Assembly (NCBI GenBank): GCA_903834675.1 | Contig: CAILKC010000159.1 | Span: forward strand, 1 to 14,189 | Direction: 5' to 3' | From: an uncultured Victivallales bacterium | GTDB taxonomy: Bacteria; Verrucomicrobiota; Lentisphaeria; Oligosphaerales; JAFGRS01 | Length of the DNA: 14,189 bases | Part shown: piece after piece, positions 6,669 to 14,052 of the stretch | Numbering within the stretch: the stretch's first letter is position 1 | Layout of the letters: the number at the start of each line of letters is the position of its first letter | The notes under the pieces: generated by a model | What the model saw: only the letters and a program-made list of their open reading frames with translations | What the model was told of the DNA's origin: nothing | The model's database searches: none | Program-made: the position numbers and the translations under genes

Positions 6669-8189
6669 ATGACGACGTTTACCGGAACCTCTTCCATCGC
6701 TTTGACGTGGACCCCGGCGGGCCTGTGCCGTGGGGTGCGGGTGGAGCGTGTCCGGGACCGCGGTCGGGTCATGCAGTGGTGGGAGGCGCAGAAGGGCGCC
6801 GACCGCAGCATCGCCGAGACACTCGCCGAGGGGCGACGTGCGCTGGATCCCACGGGCGCCGTGGTCGTGGTTGCCGGCGGGGATGACAGTACGTGCGGTT
6901 GCTTCGATCTCGACATGCCCGCCCTGCGTCCGGAGGAACTGCGCAGCGCGCTCACTTTCGAGGTCCGGCGTTGTGCGCCGGTTGCCGATGAGAAGTTGAC
7001 CTGGGCGTACCGGGTTCTGCCTGGCGCGCCGGGACCCCGGCTCCGGATCCGTCTGTACTACGTGCGGCAGACCGTTTGGGAGCACTGGCTCAACGACGTC
7101 AGCGCTCTGACGCACGGGCTGGATATGGTCATTCCTCCGTCGGCGGCTCTCGACCCCGTGCTCGCCGGCGAGTCGGTCTGTCTCGGGAGCGAGGGTTGCC
7201 GGTTCTTTTTTGATTCCGGCGAGACGGGTCGGCGGGAGGTTCTGGTCGCCGCCGAAGCCGCCGCGCCGCGGAGCGCGTTCGGGTGCGGGTTGACGCCGTT
7301 GGCGGCTGCCTGCGTCGAGGCTGGCGAGTTGTCGGGACAGCCTGCGGACCAGCAGGCGGGCTTTGCGGCCGCCGTGGTGTTAGCGATGTACGGCATCAGC
7401 GCCACGTTTCAGGCGGATCGGCGCACGGGGTTTGAACTGCCCTACGATCTGCGGCCAAGGCGTCATCGCCAGAGTCGCTTGTTGGCGGCCGTCCTGGCGG
7501 TCTACATCACCGTGGTGACTCTCTACGGCGCCGCCCGGCTGTACGCGGATCGGCGCCAGCAGTATGCCGCGGCTCATCAGGAACGCCTGCAGGTCGAGGA
7601 GCAGATGGTCGAGACGCGCAAGCGCCTCCAGGCGGATGAAGGCAAGCTGATCGAGCAATTGCGCCTGGAAATAGCGGATCTGGTCCAGCCGCGCCCCTCA
7701 TTGGCTGCGGTGCTCGCCGAGATCACGCGCCGGGTTGGGCACTCCGGTTGGTGTACGTCTCTGCGCTGGAGTGAGGGGGCGGTCAGCATTCAGCTTCGCG
7801 AGAGTCAAGAGATTGAAGATCTGGAGCGCACCCTGGAGTCTTCCCCACTGCTTGGGGACGTGCGCCAGGAGTCCAAGAAGGTCCAGGCGGGCGTCACCGA
7901 GCGCAAGGTTGAGATGAACGCTCGCTACGACCTTGGGAATGAGCAGTCGGCGCCGCCTCCAGCTCCGCCGCCCAGTGCCGGTGAGGAGCTGGCGCCGGGG
8001 GAGGAGACCGACGGTGGGGCGGTCCCGCCTAAGCACGCCGCGGCTCCCGCGCTGCCGCGGGTCAACGCGGCGGCGCCGGTTCCCGCGGAAAACCGAGTGC
8101 CGACCTCAGTGGGCACGCCAGCAGAGTCGGCTGTCCCTGGCGCCGTACCGCCACCGCCGCCACCCACTCCGTCCAGTGCAGGGGAGTAA
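6669..8189 (+). CDS. gspL: Type II secretion platform protein GspL (PilM-PilN-like)
   Basis: Inner-membrane platform protein that recruits GspE and contacts GspM. It has 506 residues. Residues 1-264 are a divergent cytoplasmic actin-like domain of the GspL/PilM type; recognisable parts are VVVVAGGDDSTCGCFDLDMP and the segment LRPEELRSALTFEVRR. One membrane helix spans about 271-290, followed by a coiled-coil stretch (about 292-340) and a PilN-like periplasmic domain (about 345-425). An unusual Pro/Ala-rich tail occupies about 430-506. The call rests on this architecture plus the position ahead of gspM, gspC and gspD. The Shine-Dalgarno sequence is weak (ACGGA). The gene follows a 206-bp gap, so it could have its own promoter. 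Confidence 0.78.
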   Translation: MTTFTGTSSIALTWTPAGLCRGVRVERVRDRGRVMQWWEAQKGADRSIAETLAEGRRALDPTGAVVVVAGGDDSTCGCFDLDMPALRPEELRSALTFEVRRCAPVADEKLTWAYRVLPGAPGPRLRIRLYYVRQTVWEHWLNDVSALTHGLDMVIPPSAALDPVLAGESVCLGSEGCRFFFDSGETGRREVLVAAEAAAPRSAFGCGLTPLAAACVEAGELSGQPADQQAGFAAAVVLAMYGISATFQADRRTGFELPYDLRPRRHRQSRLLAAVLAVYITVVTLYGAARLYADRRQQYAAAHQERLQVEEQMVETRKRLQADEGKLIEQLRLEIADLVQPRPSLAAVLAEITRRVGHSGWCTSLRWSEGAVSIQLRESQEIEDLERTLESSPLLGDVRQESKKVQAGVTERKVEMNARYDLGNEQSAPPPAPPPSAGEELAPGEETDGGAVPPKHAAAPALPRVNAAAPVPAENRVPTSVGTPAESAVPGAVPPPPPPTPSSAGE

Positions 8190-8199
8190 ACGTGCCCTC

Positions 8200-8820
8200 A
8201 TGACGGCTGGTCTTCGCAAGATAAGTCTGCGGCAGTGGGTGCTGGTGCTGGTGTTTATTCCGGTCGCGGCGCTCTTCTTCCAGAAACGCCTTGCGGCGCA
8301 ACTGGGAGCCTTGCCTACGGCAGCACGCATCGGCGTGGAGAGGGGCCTGTTGGAAGAGCGTCGGGAACAGCTGCAGACGCTGCAGGACCAGGTGGGTTCA
8401 CGTGAAGGACAGGTGGCTGAGCTCAGGCGTCTGGCCGCGCCGTTCTGGTCGATCGACGACCGCAACGCCGCGCGCCAGAAGAACATCCTGCAGAGTGAGG
8501 TGACCCGGGTGCTCACGAAGGCCAACATCCGGGGGGTGGACTACCAGATCGTCAATCCGCGGCGCCTGGACATTGCGGAGAAGTCGCAGGTCTACGAAGT
8601 GGAGGTCACGGTGAACATGACGGCGTCCATGCGCGAGATTGCCCGGGTTCTGGCGGAGATCGACCGCTCGACTCAGGCGCTGACGTGGAGCCAGTGCAAC
8701 CTTGCCCCCCTGAACTTGCGCGATACCAGCAAGGTGCGCTTGACCGGCACGTTGCGCGCCCGGGTGCTGTCGCCGGATGCCGCCGCTCTGCTGCGTGGCG
8801 GAAGCGAGGTGGCGCCGTGA
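8200..8820 (+). CDS. gspM: Type II secretion GspM / PilO-like protein
   Basis: Small inner-membrane platform protein, 206 residues from the ATG at 8200. An upstream open extension in the same frame overlaps gspL and is very Arg-rich, so it is rejected. One membrane helix lies at about 10-27, then a coiled coil of about 30 residues, then an alpha/beta domain consistent with a PilO/GspM ferredoxin-like fold: VYEVEVTVNMTASMREIARVL followed by RLTGTLRARVL. GspM is expected to dimerise with GspL. It follows gspL by 10 nt, with GGGGAG at 8181-8186 as a somewhat distant ribosome site, and its stop overlaps the next start. The fold is inferred from pattern, and individual motifs are weakly conserved in this family. 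Confidence 0.68.
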   Translation: MTAGLRKISLRQWVLVLVFIPVAALFFQKRLAAQLGALPTAARIGVERGLLEERREQLQTLQDQVGSREGQVAELRRLAAPFWSIDDRNAARQKNILQSEVTRVLTKANIRGVDYQIVNPRRLDIAEKSQVYEVEVTVNMTASMREIARVLAEIDRSTQALTWSQCNLAPLNLRDTSKVRLTGTLRARVLSPDAAALLRGGSEVAP

Positions 8821-9785
8821 ACCGGATGGTGCTGTGGCTCATCAACGCGGTTCTGTTCCTGCTGGCTTGTGCGGTGACCGCCTGGGTGGTGGGCCTGTCG
8901 CCGGCGGGCGTTTCCGGCGACGCTAAGAGCGAGGCAAAGTCCGGCCGCGCGGAGCGTAAGTCGGACCATAAGGGCGTCGCCAGGGAAGTCGATGAGCCCG
9001 ACGTGCGGCAGGGCACGGCCTCGATCGAGGATGCGGATACGCTGTGGCAGCAGACGCTTTTCAGACCGGAACGGACGGAAGACGTTACCCAGGCTCCGGT
9101 CGAGGAGGCTGTTGCGGGGGCGGTGGCTGTCGATCTTGAACTTGTGGGCCTGGCCCGGATTGGCGAACGGGCGGTGGCCGTGATCGTGCAGTACCGCGGC
9201 CAGGCGCGTCGGCCGACTACCAGCGTTCCCGCTGGCTCTGCTCCCGGCATGGCCCGCCGGTCGATGGGGGCACGGTCTGCCGCGGCGCCGCCCGCTGCCA
9301 CCCCCGGCGCGGACGCGGACGCGGAAGCTACGCCGGACCGCCACGTTTACAAGGTAGGCGATAAGATTGGGGAATCCGGCTACACGCTGAAGGAGATCAG
9401 GCTCAAGGAAAAGGAGGTGGTCCTCGTGCGCGGCAGCGAGGAACGCATCCTTAAGCTTGACGCCACCGATGACCAGAGCAGCAGTCGCCGCGAGACGGCT
9501 GCGGCTCTGGCGGCCACCGCGTCGGCCAAGTCGGCGGTGGAGGCCCCGCCGCCCGGCGCGGCGAAGCCGCCAGGTGGGGCGAGCGCCGCGGCGCCGCCCT
9601 TACCGCCGCCGCCGCCGGTGGCGGCGGCGGTAGGTGCCCAGGCTCCCATCGTCCCCGGACAAGTTGTTCCTGGCGGCAACGGGGCGACCGGTGGCCCGAT
9701 GTCCCGAGAAGAGCGGCTGGAGCGGGCTCGCCTGCTGCGTGAACGCATCCTCCAGGGACGACCGCCCACGAACACCACCAACTGA
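8817..9785 (+). CDS. gspC: Type II secretion GspC-like protein
   Basis: Bitopic inner-membrane protein that connects the platform to the secretin. The GTG at 8817 overlaps the gspM stop and has GAGG seven bases upstream; an ATG at 8826 is an alternative. It has 322 residues: a membrane helix at about 4-27, a charged linker, then a split homology region with LWQQTLFRPER at about 76-86, VAVDLELVGLARIGERAVAV from about 103, and HVYKVGDKIGESGYTLKEI from 176 to the end of the strand ERILKL near 215. An Ala/Pro/Arg-rich insert of about 50 residues divides the region. There is no C-terminal PDZ domain; instead there is a Pro/Ala/Gly-rich stretch and a short Arg/Glu-rich helix. The call rests on the homology region pattern and the position before gspD. 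Confidence 0.74.
   Translation: MNRMVLWLINAVLFLLACAVTAWVVGLSPAGVSGDAKSEAKSGRAERKSDHKGVAREVDEPDVRQGTASIEDADTLWQQTLFRPERTEDVTQAPVEEAVAGAVAVDLELVGLARIGERAVAVIVQYRGQARRPTTSVPAGSAPGMARRSMGARSAAAPPAATPGADADAEATPDRHVYKVGDKIGESGYTLKEIRLKEKEVVLVRGSEERILKLDATDDQSSSRRETAAALAATASAKSAVEAPPPGAAKPPGGASAAAPPLPPPPPVAAAVGAQAPIVPGQVVPGGNGATGGPMSREERLERARLLRERILQGRPPTNTTN
9601..9632 (+). other. Strong palindromic hairpin inside the gspC coding sequence
   Basis: Thirteen bases (9601-9613, TACCGCCGCCGCC) are perfectly complementary to 9620-9632. One extra G-T pair closes a CCGG loop. In the reading frame it encodes the Pro run and the following Val-Ala-Ala-Ala. No T-tract follows, so it is not an intrinsic terminator. 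It lies about 160 nt before the gspD start and could influence mRNA stability or relative expression. It may also be only a by-product of repetitive proline and alanine codons. Confidence 0.75.
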
Positions 9786-9793
9786 GGGTCAGT

Positions 9794-12070
9794 ATGGACT
9801 ACCGATATGGGTGCGGAATCATGGGGTGCCTGCCACGGGGCGGTCGCGGGTGGGCGGTCTGCCTGCTTGCGGTCGTTGTCCTTGCCGTGCTCCCGGGCTG
9901 TCGGCGTCTCGAGCCGCGCGACCCTCCGGCTGAGTTCAAGACGAGTTCCGCGGACAGCCCCACGAAGGCCGATCTGTGGCCGGAAGATCCCCTCGTCGTC
10001 AACAAGGTTCTGCCCGAGAGCGAGACGGCCGTCGAGGCCCGGACGGCCTTGCCCGTCCGCACCGCGGCCGCCCCCGAGGAGCCCGCGGCCTCGCCGTATC
10101 CATCGAGCCTCATGGGCGTCGGCGACCCCGAGGCGAAGGTCATGGTGGTACTGAACTTCGACGCCCTGCAGGTTACGCAGTTGGTGGAGGCGTTTGCGCA
10201 GCTTCTCAAGTTCAGCTACCTGATCGACCCTGGGATCGCCAACAAGGGCGCCGTCACCATCAATCTCGGCTCCGCTGAGGAGCCGAAGGAGATGACGGCG
10301 CGCGATGCGTGGGATACTTTTGAGCGTCTCCTCTGGCTCTCCGGCGCCTATGCTTCGGACAGTCCCCCTGGCGGTTTTCTGCACATCCTGCCCTTCGAGA
10401 AGATGGCCAAGGAGCGGCGGCTGTTGTTCAAAGGCGACTTCATGGCCCGGGTGGAGGTGGCCATGATCCCCGTGCGTTACCGCAAGAGCGCCGACATCGC
10501 CGGGCTGATCGAGCCCTTCAAGACCGAGGGTTCCACCATCAAGGATTTGGTCGATAGCAACACGTTGCTGATTGTTGAGGCTCCGGCCAACATGCCGAAG
10601 ATGCGTGAGTTGATCCGCGAACTGGACAACCGTGGGGAAGCTTCCTGGCCGCATGTCTGTCTGCCCTGCCGCAATGTCGATGCGGAGGAATTGCAGGCCG
10701 ATCTCGAGACCATTTTGCCCACCCTGGGCTTCACCGTCACCACCAAGAGTCCCTCCAACGGCGCCATCAAGCTGGTTTCGCTGCCCCGGTTGCAGCTGAT
10801 CGTGGTCTCGGCCGCTCTCCCGGAGGTCCTGGATGAAGTTGAACGCTGGGTAAGGGTTCTGGACACCGCGGACCAGATGGAGCAGGAGAACGTCTATTGG
10901 TACAACGTGAAACACAGCAGCGCCGAGCAATTGCGGGAGGCTCTCGAGGTGTTTTTCAACACTGAAGCGACGACGGGCACGCGGCCGTCCCGGACCAAGA
11001 GCACCTCGAGCAAGTCGCGCGCCACCAGCGGCAGCAGTCGGCGCGGCAGCAGGTCCGAACAAGCCAAGACGCCGATCGAGAATCCGGCGGCGACGGCGCC
11101 CAAGGTTGCCAGCAGCGCGCGCCGGGATAAGGAGGCCGGCGCGGGGGCTACGGTCTTCGATACGCCGGTGGTGGTCTTGGTTGATGAAGTTCGTGAACGG
11201 CTGACCATCCGGACCACGCCGCGGGCCTGGAAGCTGGTGCAGGTCATCTTAGAGCGGCAGGACGTGGCCCCGCGACAAGTTTCGATCCAGGCTTTGATTG
11301 CCGACATCACCTTGACCAAGAGTACCGAGTTCGGCTTCAGCTATGCTGCCACGCAGCTGGTGAACCGCAACAGCGACGTCGTCAGTCTGGCCAGCGCCGG
11401 GGCTGGCACCATTCCCAGCAACCTCAGTGCCGTGCCGTTTGCGCTGCTGTTCAAGGATCGCACCGGCGACCCGTTGGCCTTCATCAAGGCCGTGGCGGGC
11501 GAGGGCAACACCAAGGTGCTGTCGGAGCCTCAGATCGTCGTGCTGAGCGGAGAAGACGCTGAGATCAACGTTGGCGAGCGCGTGCCCGTGCCCACAGAAT
11601 CCACTAACTACAGTGGCAGTGCCGACAATTTTCGCACCAACTACGAGTACGAGGATACCGGTGTGATCATGCAGGTGAAGCCGCACGTGACCGCGGGCAA
11701 TGATGTGCGTCTGGAGGTCCGACAGGAGGTCTCCGACGCCGCGGAAAGCACGGATCCCACCATACCGCCCCGCATCTCCAACAAGGTCATCGAGTCGGTT
11801 CTGACCGTGGCTGACGGTTCCACCGTGATGATGGGTGGCCTGATCCGCTCGAAGCGTGCGGACTCCAACTCGGGCTGGCCCCTGCTGAAGGACATTCCGT
11901 ACCTGGGGGTCTTGTTCCGCAGCAACAAGCTTTCGGATGACCGCAGTGAACTGCTGGTTCTGCTGACCGTCAACGTGATTGCCTCGGAATCGCAGATGGA
12001 GCATCTCGTCCGCCGCTACCGTGCGGCGCTGGCTCAGATTCAGGATGTAGGGAGCAAGAGCGCACCATGA
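9794..12070 (+). CDS. gspD: Type II secretion outer-membrane secretin GspD, predicted lipoprotein
   Basis: Forms the outer-membrane channel of the secretion system. It has 758 residues from the ATG at 9794 (AGGG five bases upstream, overlapping the gspC stop). An ATG at 9821 gives a more compact signal peptide. The signal sequence ends in a lipobox, Leu33-Pro-Gly-Cys36, so the secretin is probably lipidated. Domains: N0/N1-type region from about 117, further N domains to about 495 with a Ser/Thr/Arg-rich linker at about 390-455, then the secretin core to about 740. Hallmarks are Leu-Ser577-Glu-Pro-Gln, GERVPVPT, YEDTGVIMQVKPHV, MMGGLIRSK from 679 and IPYLGVLFRS around 701-710. The stop overlaps gspE as ATGA. 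Confidence 0.97.
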   Translation: MDYRYGCGIMGCLPRGGRGWAVCLLAVVVLAVLPGCRRLEPRDPPAEFKTSSADSPTKADLWPEDPLVVNKVLPESETAVEARTALPVRTAAAPEEPAASPYPSSLMGVGDPEAKVMVVLNFDALQVTQLVEAFAQLLKFSYLIDPGIANKGAVTINLGSAEEPKEMTARDAWDTFERLLWLSGAYASDSPPGGFLHILPFEKMAKERRLLFKGDFMARVEVAMIPVRYRKSADIAGLIEPFKTEGSTIKDLVDSNTLLIVEAPANMPKMRELIRELDNRGEASWPHVCLPCRNVDAEELQADLETILPTLGFTVTTKSPSNGAIKLVSLPRLQLIVVSAALPEVLDEVERWVRVLDTADQMEQENVYWYNVKHSSAEQLREALEVFFNTEATTGTRPSRTKSTSSKSRATSGSSRRGSRSEQAKTPIENPAATAPKVASSARRDKEAGAGATVFDTPVVVLVDEVRERLTIRTTPRAWKLVQVILERQDVAPRQVSIQALIADITLTKSTEFGFSYAATQLVNRNSDVVSLASAGAGTIPSNLSAVPFALLFKDRTGDPLAFIKAVAGEGNTKVLSEPQIVVLSGEDAEINVGERVPVPTESTNYSGSADNFRTNYEYEDTGVIMQVKPHVTAGNDVRLEVRQEVSDAAESTDPTIPPRISNKVIESVLTVADGSTVMMGGLIRSKRADSNSGWPLLKDIPYLGVLFRSNKLSDDRSELLVLLTVNVIASESQMEHLVRRYRAALAQIQDVGSKSAP

Positions 12071-13839
12071 AGGAACCGGTCAGAGCGGCAGCGGCGCCAG
12101 TGGCCGTGGCTGCCGGATCCGGGGGTGCGGAACCGGCAGCGGTCGCGGCAGCCCCGGCGGGACGGCCTGAGGACGGCGGCGCCTTTGGCACTCTTGCCGG
12201 GGCGCGGGCGCTGAGGTGTTCTCCGGATGAATTGGTGCGCGCCGTGCGTGAGGGTTTGGCACGGCACGCGGGTTTGGCCGAAGGCGCGGCGGCGCTTGGG
12301 GGCACGCCGGAGAAGGACCTCGAGTTTGTGGCCCAGGGCCGGATCGAGGAGAGCGACCTGCTCCGGCTCTACTCCCAGGCGAGTGGGCTGCCGGTGGCGG
12401 ACGAAGAGGAAGTGCGGGACCTGGAGCCATTCCCTGAGGTCACGCTGGATTTTCTTTCCCACCACACCTGCCTGCCCCTGCTCTGGGATGGTTTGCAGGT
12501 CGTGCTTGCGGTGGCCGAACCCTACGGCGTGGGCCGTCTCGGTCAGGCCTGGCTGGCCATATTCCAGCTCAAGCCCTCGTTCGTGCTGCTGCGGCGGGCC
12601 GCCATCGAGCGTCACCTTACGGCCCAGTACGAGGCTGGCAGCGGCGACCCTGCTGATCTAGCGTGGGATGGGGACACCAGCGAGGCGGCCTTGCGAGACC
12701 TGGCCCGCGAAGCCCCCATCGTCCGGCTGGTAGGCGACATGTTCAGCCGCGCCCAGGAGATGGGAGCCAGCGATATCCACATCGAGCCGGCCGAGGATAC
12801 GCTCTCCATCCGCTTCCGGGTCGATGGCATGCTGCAGAACGTGCTGACCCCGCCCGTCAGCCAGTACGCCGCCATCGCCTCCCGCGTCAAGCTCCTGGCC
12901 GGCATGAACATTGCAGAGCGGCGCCTGCCTCAAGATGGTCGCATCGATCTCTCCGGGCCCAACCCGCTGGATGTCCGTGTCAGTTGCGTGCCCAGCATGC
13001 ATGGCGAATCTATCGTCCTGCGGTTGCTGCAGAAGGACGTCACTACCTTCGACCTGGAGCGCGTGGGGCTTGTGGACGCGATGAAGCAGTCTCTCGAACG
13101 CCTCTACAGCATGCCGCACGGCATGATTCTGGTGGTGGGTCCCACCGGCAGTGGCAAGACGACCACGCTGTACTGCGTCATGCGCGAGTTGAACAACGAG
13201 ACGCGCAAGATCATCACGATCGAGGACCCGGTGGAGTACCAGCTCCCCGGCCTGACGCAGATTCATGTTCGGCCTCAGATCGGCCTCAGCTTTGCCAACG
13301 GCCTGCGTTCGATCGTGCGTCAGGATCCGGATGTGATTCTGGTGGGCGAGATTCGAGACCGGGAGACGGCCGAAATCGCCATCCACGCCGCCTTGACCGG
13401 GCATCTGGTGCTCAGCACCTTGCACACCAATGACGCCGCCGGGGCCATCAGCCGTCTGCTGGAGATGGAGGTTGAGAGCTTCCTAATTTCCTCGGCCTTG
13501 CTGGCGGTGCTCTCGCAGCGTCTGGTGCGCCGTATCTGCCCGGAGTGCGGCGGCAGCGGTCGCCAGGGTGCCGCGGGCGAAGACCCCGCCAGCGGTCGGC
13601 GTTGCCGCAACTGCCTGGGCAGCGGCTATCGCGGCCGGGTCGGCATTTTCGAGATGCTGTTGGTGACCGACGATCTCCGGCGGGCCATCAACGAGCGCCG
13701 CGACAGCACTGAACTGGCCGCTGTCGGCCGCCGACAAGGCATGCGGTCGCTGCGTGAGGATGGCGCGGAAAAGGTGCGTCTGGGGATCACCAGCGCCGCT
13801 GAGGTGGCGCGGGTCTGCCAGGCGGATCTCATCGTCTGA
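12067..13839 (+). CDS. gspE: Type II secretion ATPase GspE
   Basis: Cytoplasmic hexameric ATPase that powers pseudopilus assembly. It has 590 residues. An Ala-rich stretch of about 45 residues precedes an N1-type domain that binds the platform. The catalytic half has the Asp box (Ala234-Ser-Asp-Ile-His-Ile-Glu), Walker A Gly358-Pro-Thr-Gly-Ser-Gly-Lys364-Thr365, Walker B from Asp422 to Glu428, and the His box around His446-His453. A four-cysteine metal site, Cys491/Cys494 and Cys513/Cys516, marks the GspE/PilB branch and separates it from the retraction ATPase PilT. The cysteine pairs are only 18 residues apart, shorter than in many relatives. The ATG overlaps the gspD stop, so the two are probably coupled. 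This is the last gene of the operon; no gspF follows. Confidence 0.97.
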   Translation: MKEPVRAAAAPVAVAAGSGGAEPAAVAAAPAGRPEDGGAFGTLAGARALRCSPDELVRAVREGLARHAGLAEGAAALGGTPEKDLEFVAQGRIEESDLLRLYSQASGLPVADEEEVRDLEPFPEVTLDFLSHHTCLPLLWDGLQVVLAVAEPYGVGRLGQAWLAIFQLKPSFVLLRRAAIERHLTAQYEAGSGDPADLAWDGDTSEAALRDLAREAPIVRLVGDMFSRAQEMGASDIHIEPAEDTLSIRFRVDGMLQNVLTPPVSQYAAIASRVKLLAGMNIAERRLPQDGRIDLSGPNPLDVRVSCVPSMHGESIVLRLLQKDVTTFDLERVGLVDAMKQSLERLYSMPHGMILVVGPTGSGKTTTLYCVMRELNNETRKIITIEDPVEYQLPGLTQIHVRPQIGLSFANGLRSIVRQDPDVILVGEIRDRETAEIAIHAALTGHLVLSTLHTNDAAGAISRLLEMEVESFLISSALLAVLSQRLVRRICPECGGSGRQGAAGEDPASGRRCRNCLGSGYRGRVGIFEMLLVTDDLRRAINERRDSTELAAVGRRQGMRSLREDGAEKVRLGITSAAEVARVCQADLIV

Positions 13840-13872
13840 CCGGCCTCGCTGCTATCTTTTTTGCCGAGATGC

Positions 13873-13901
13873 TTGACCTGCTGGCCGGACCTGTGTATGG
13901 T
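13873..13901 (+). promoter_or_regulatory. Sigma70-type promoter of the small RNA
   Basis: TTGACC (13873-13878) matches five of six -35 consensus bases. It is separated by exactly 17 bp from TATGGT (13896-13901), which matches four of six -10 bases. Initiation 5-7 bases downstream falls at 13906-13908, the first bases of the perfect outer stem of the predicted RNA. The match of promoter and RNA end supports both calls. Confidence 0.7.
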
Positions 13902-13907
13902 GGAAGC

Positions 13908-14052
13908 ACCAGAGGTAGGAGTTGACCCTCTGAACGATACATCATCGGGGCTGCAAAGCCTCACTTTGTGGATTACAGAGCGCACCTACTCCTACCTCTG
14001 GTCTAAGCTCTGCGAGCGCGCCTCCGGTATCTAACCGGAGGCGCGTTTTTTT
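13908..14052 (+). ncRNA. Candidate stand-alone structured small RNA, family unknown
   Basis: A transcript of about 145 nt is predicted between the promoter at 13873-13901 and the terminator T-tract. Positions 13908-13922 pair perfectly with 13988-14002 (15 bp). Inside, CTCTG (13928-13932) pairs with CAGAG (13976-13980) across an unequal internal loop of 5 and 7 nt. The apical part offers two exclusive hairpins: GGGGCT/AGCCTC (13947-13952/13957-13962) closed by a GCAA tetraloop, or 13952-13958 with 13964-13970. A small hairpin GCTC-tgc-GAGC (14007-14017) precedes the terminator. No open frame of note lies within. It lacks the SRP RNA loop motif, tRNA features and the length usual for 6S RNA. 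It does not match a family I recognise. Confidence 0.68.
14017..14052 (+). terminator. Intrinsic terminator of the small RNA
   Basis: A perfect 12-bp GC-rich stem pairs 14017-14028 with 14034-14045 around a 5-nt loop (ATCTA), followed by seven T residues (14046-14052). It is the clearest terminator in the window. It would also stop transcripts reading through from gspE. Confidence 0.93.

Noticed and set aside
7933..8199. N-terminal extension of gspM overlapping gspL
   Set aside because: The Arg-rich sequence mirrors the Pro/Ala codons of gspL in another frame. The membrane helix begins just after the ATG at 8200.
9380..11062. Long antisense open frame of 560 codons opposite gspC and gspD
   Set aside because: It is a by-product of strong codon bias in GC-rich coding DNA. 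The + strand here encodes clear GspC and secretin domains, and the antisense protein has no recognisable domain.
13857..13862. Six-T tract after gspE considered as an intrinsic terminator
   Set aside because: There is no convincing GC-rich stem just upstream. The proper terminator is at 14017-14052.
13908..14052. Assigning the small RNA to 6S RNA, SRP RNA or a c-di-GMP riboswitch
   Set aside because: It is shorter than typical 6S RNA and its layout was not a clear match. The SRP GGAAGCAGCC loop is absent. The GCAAAGCC segment resembles GEMM only by itself, without the rest of the motif.
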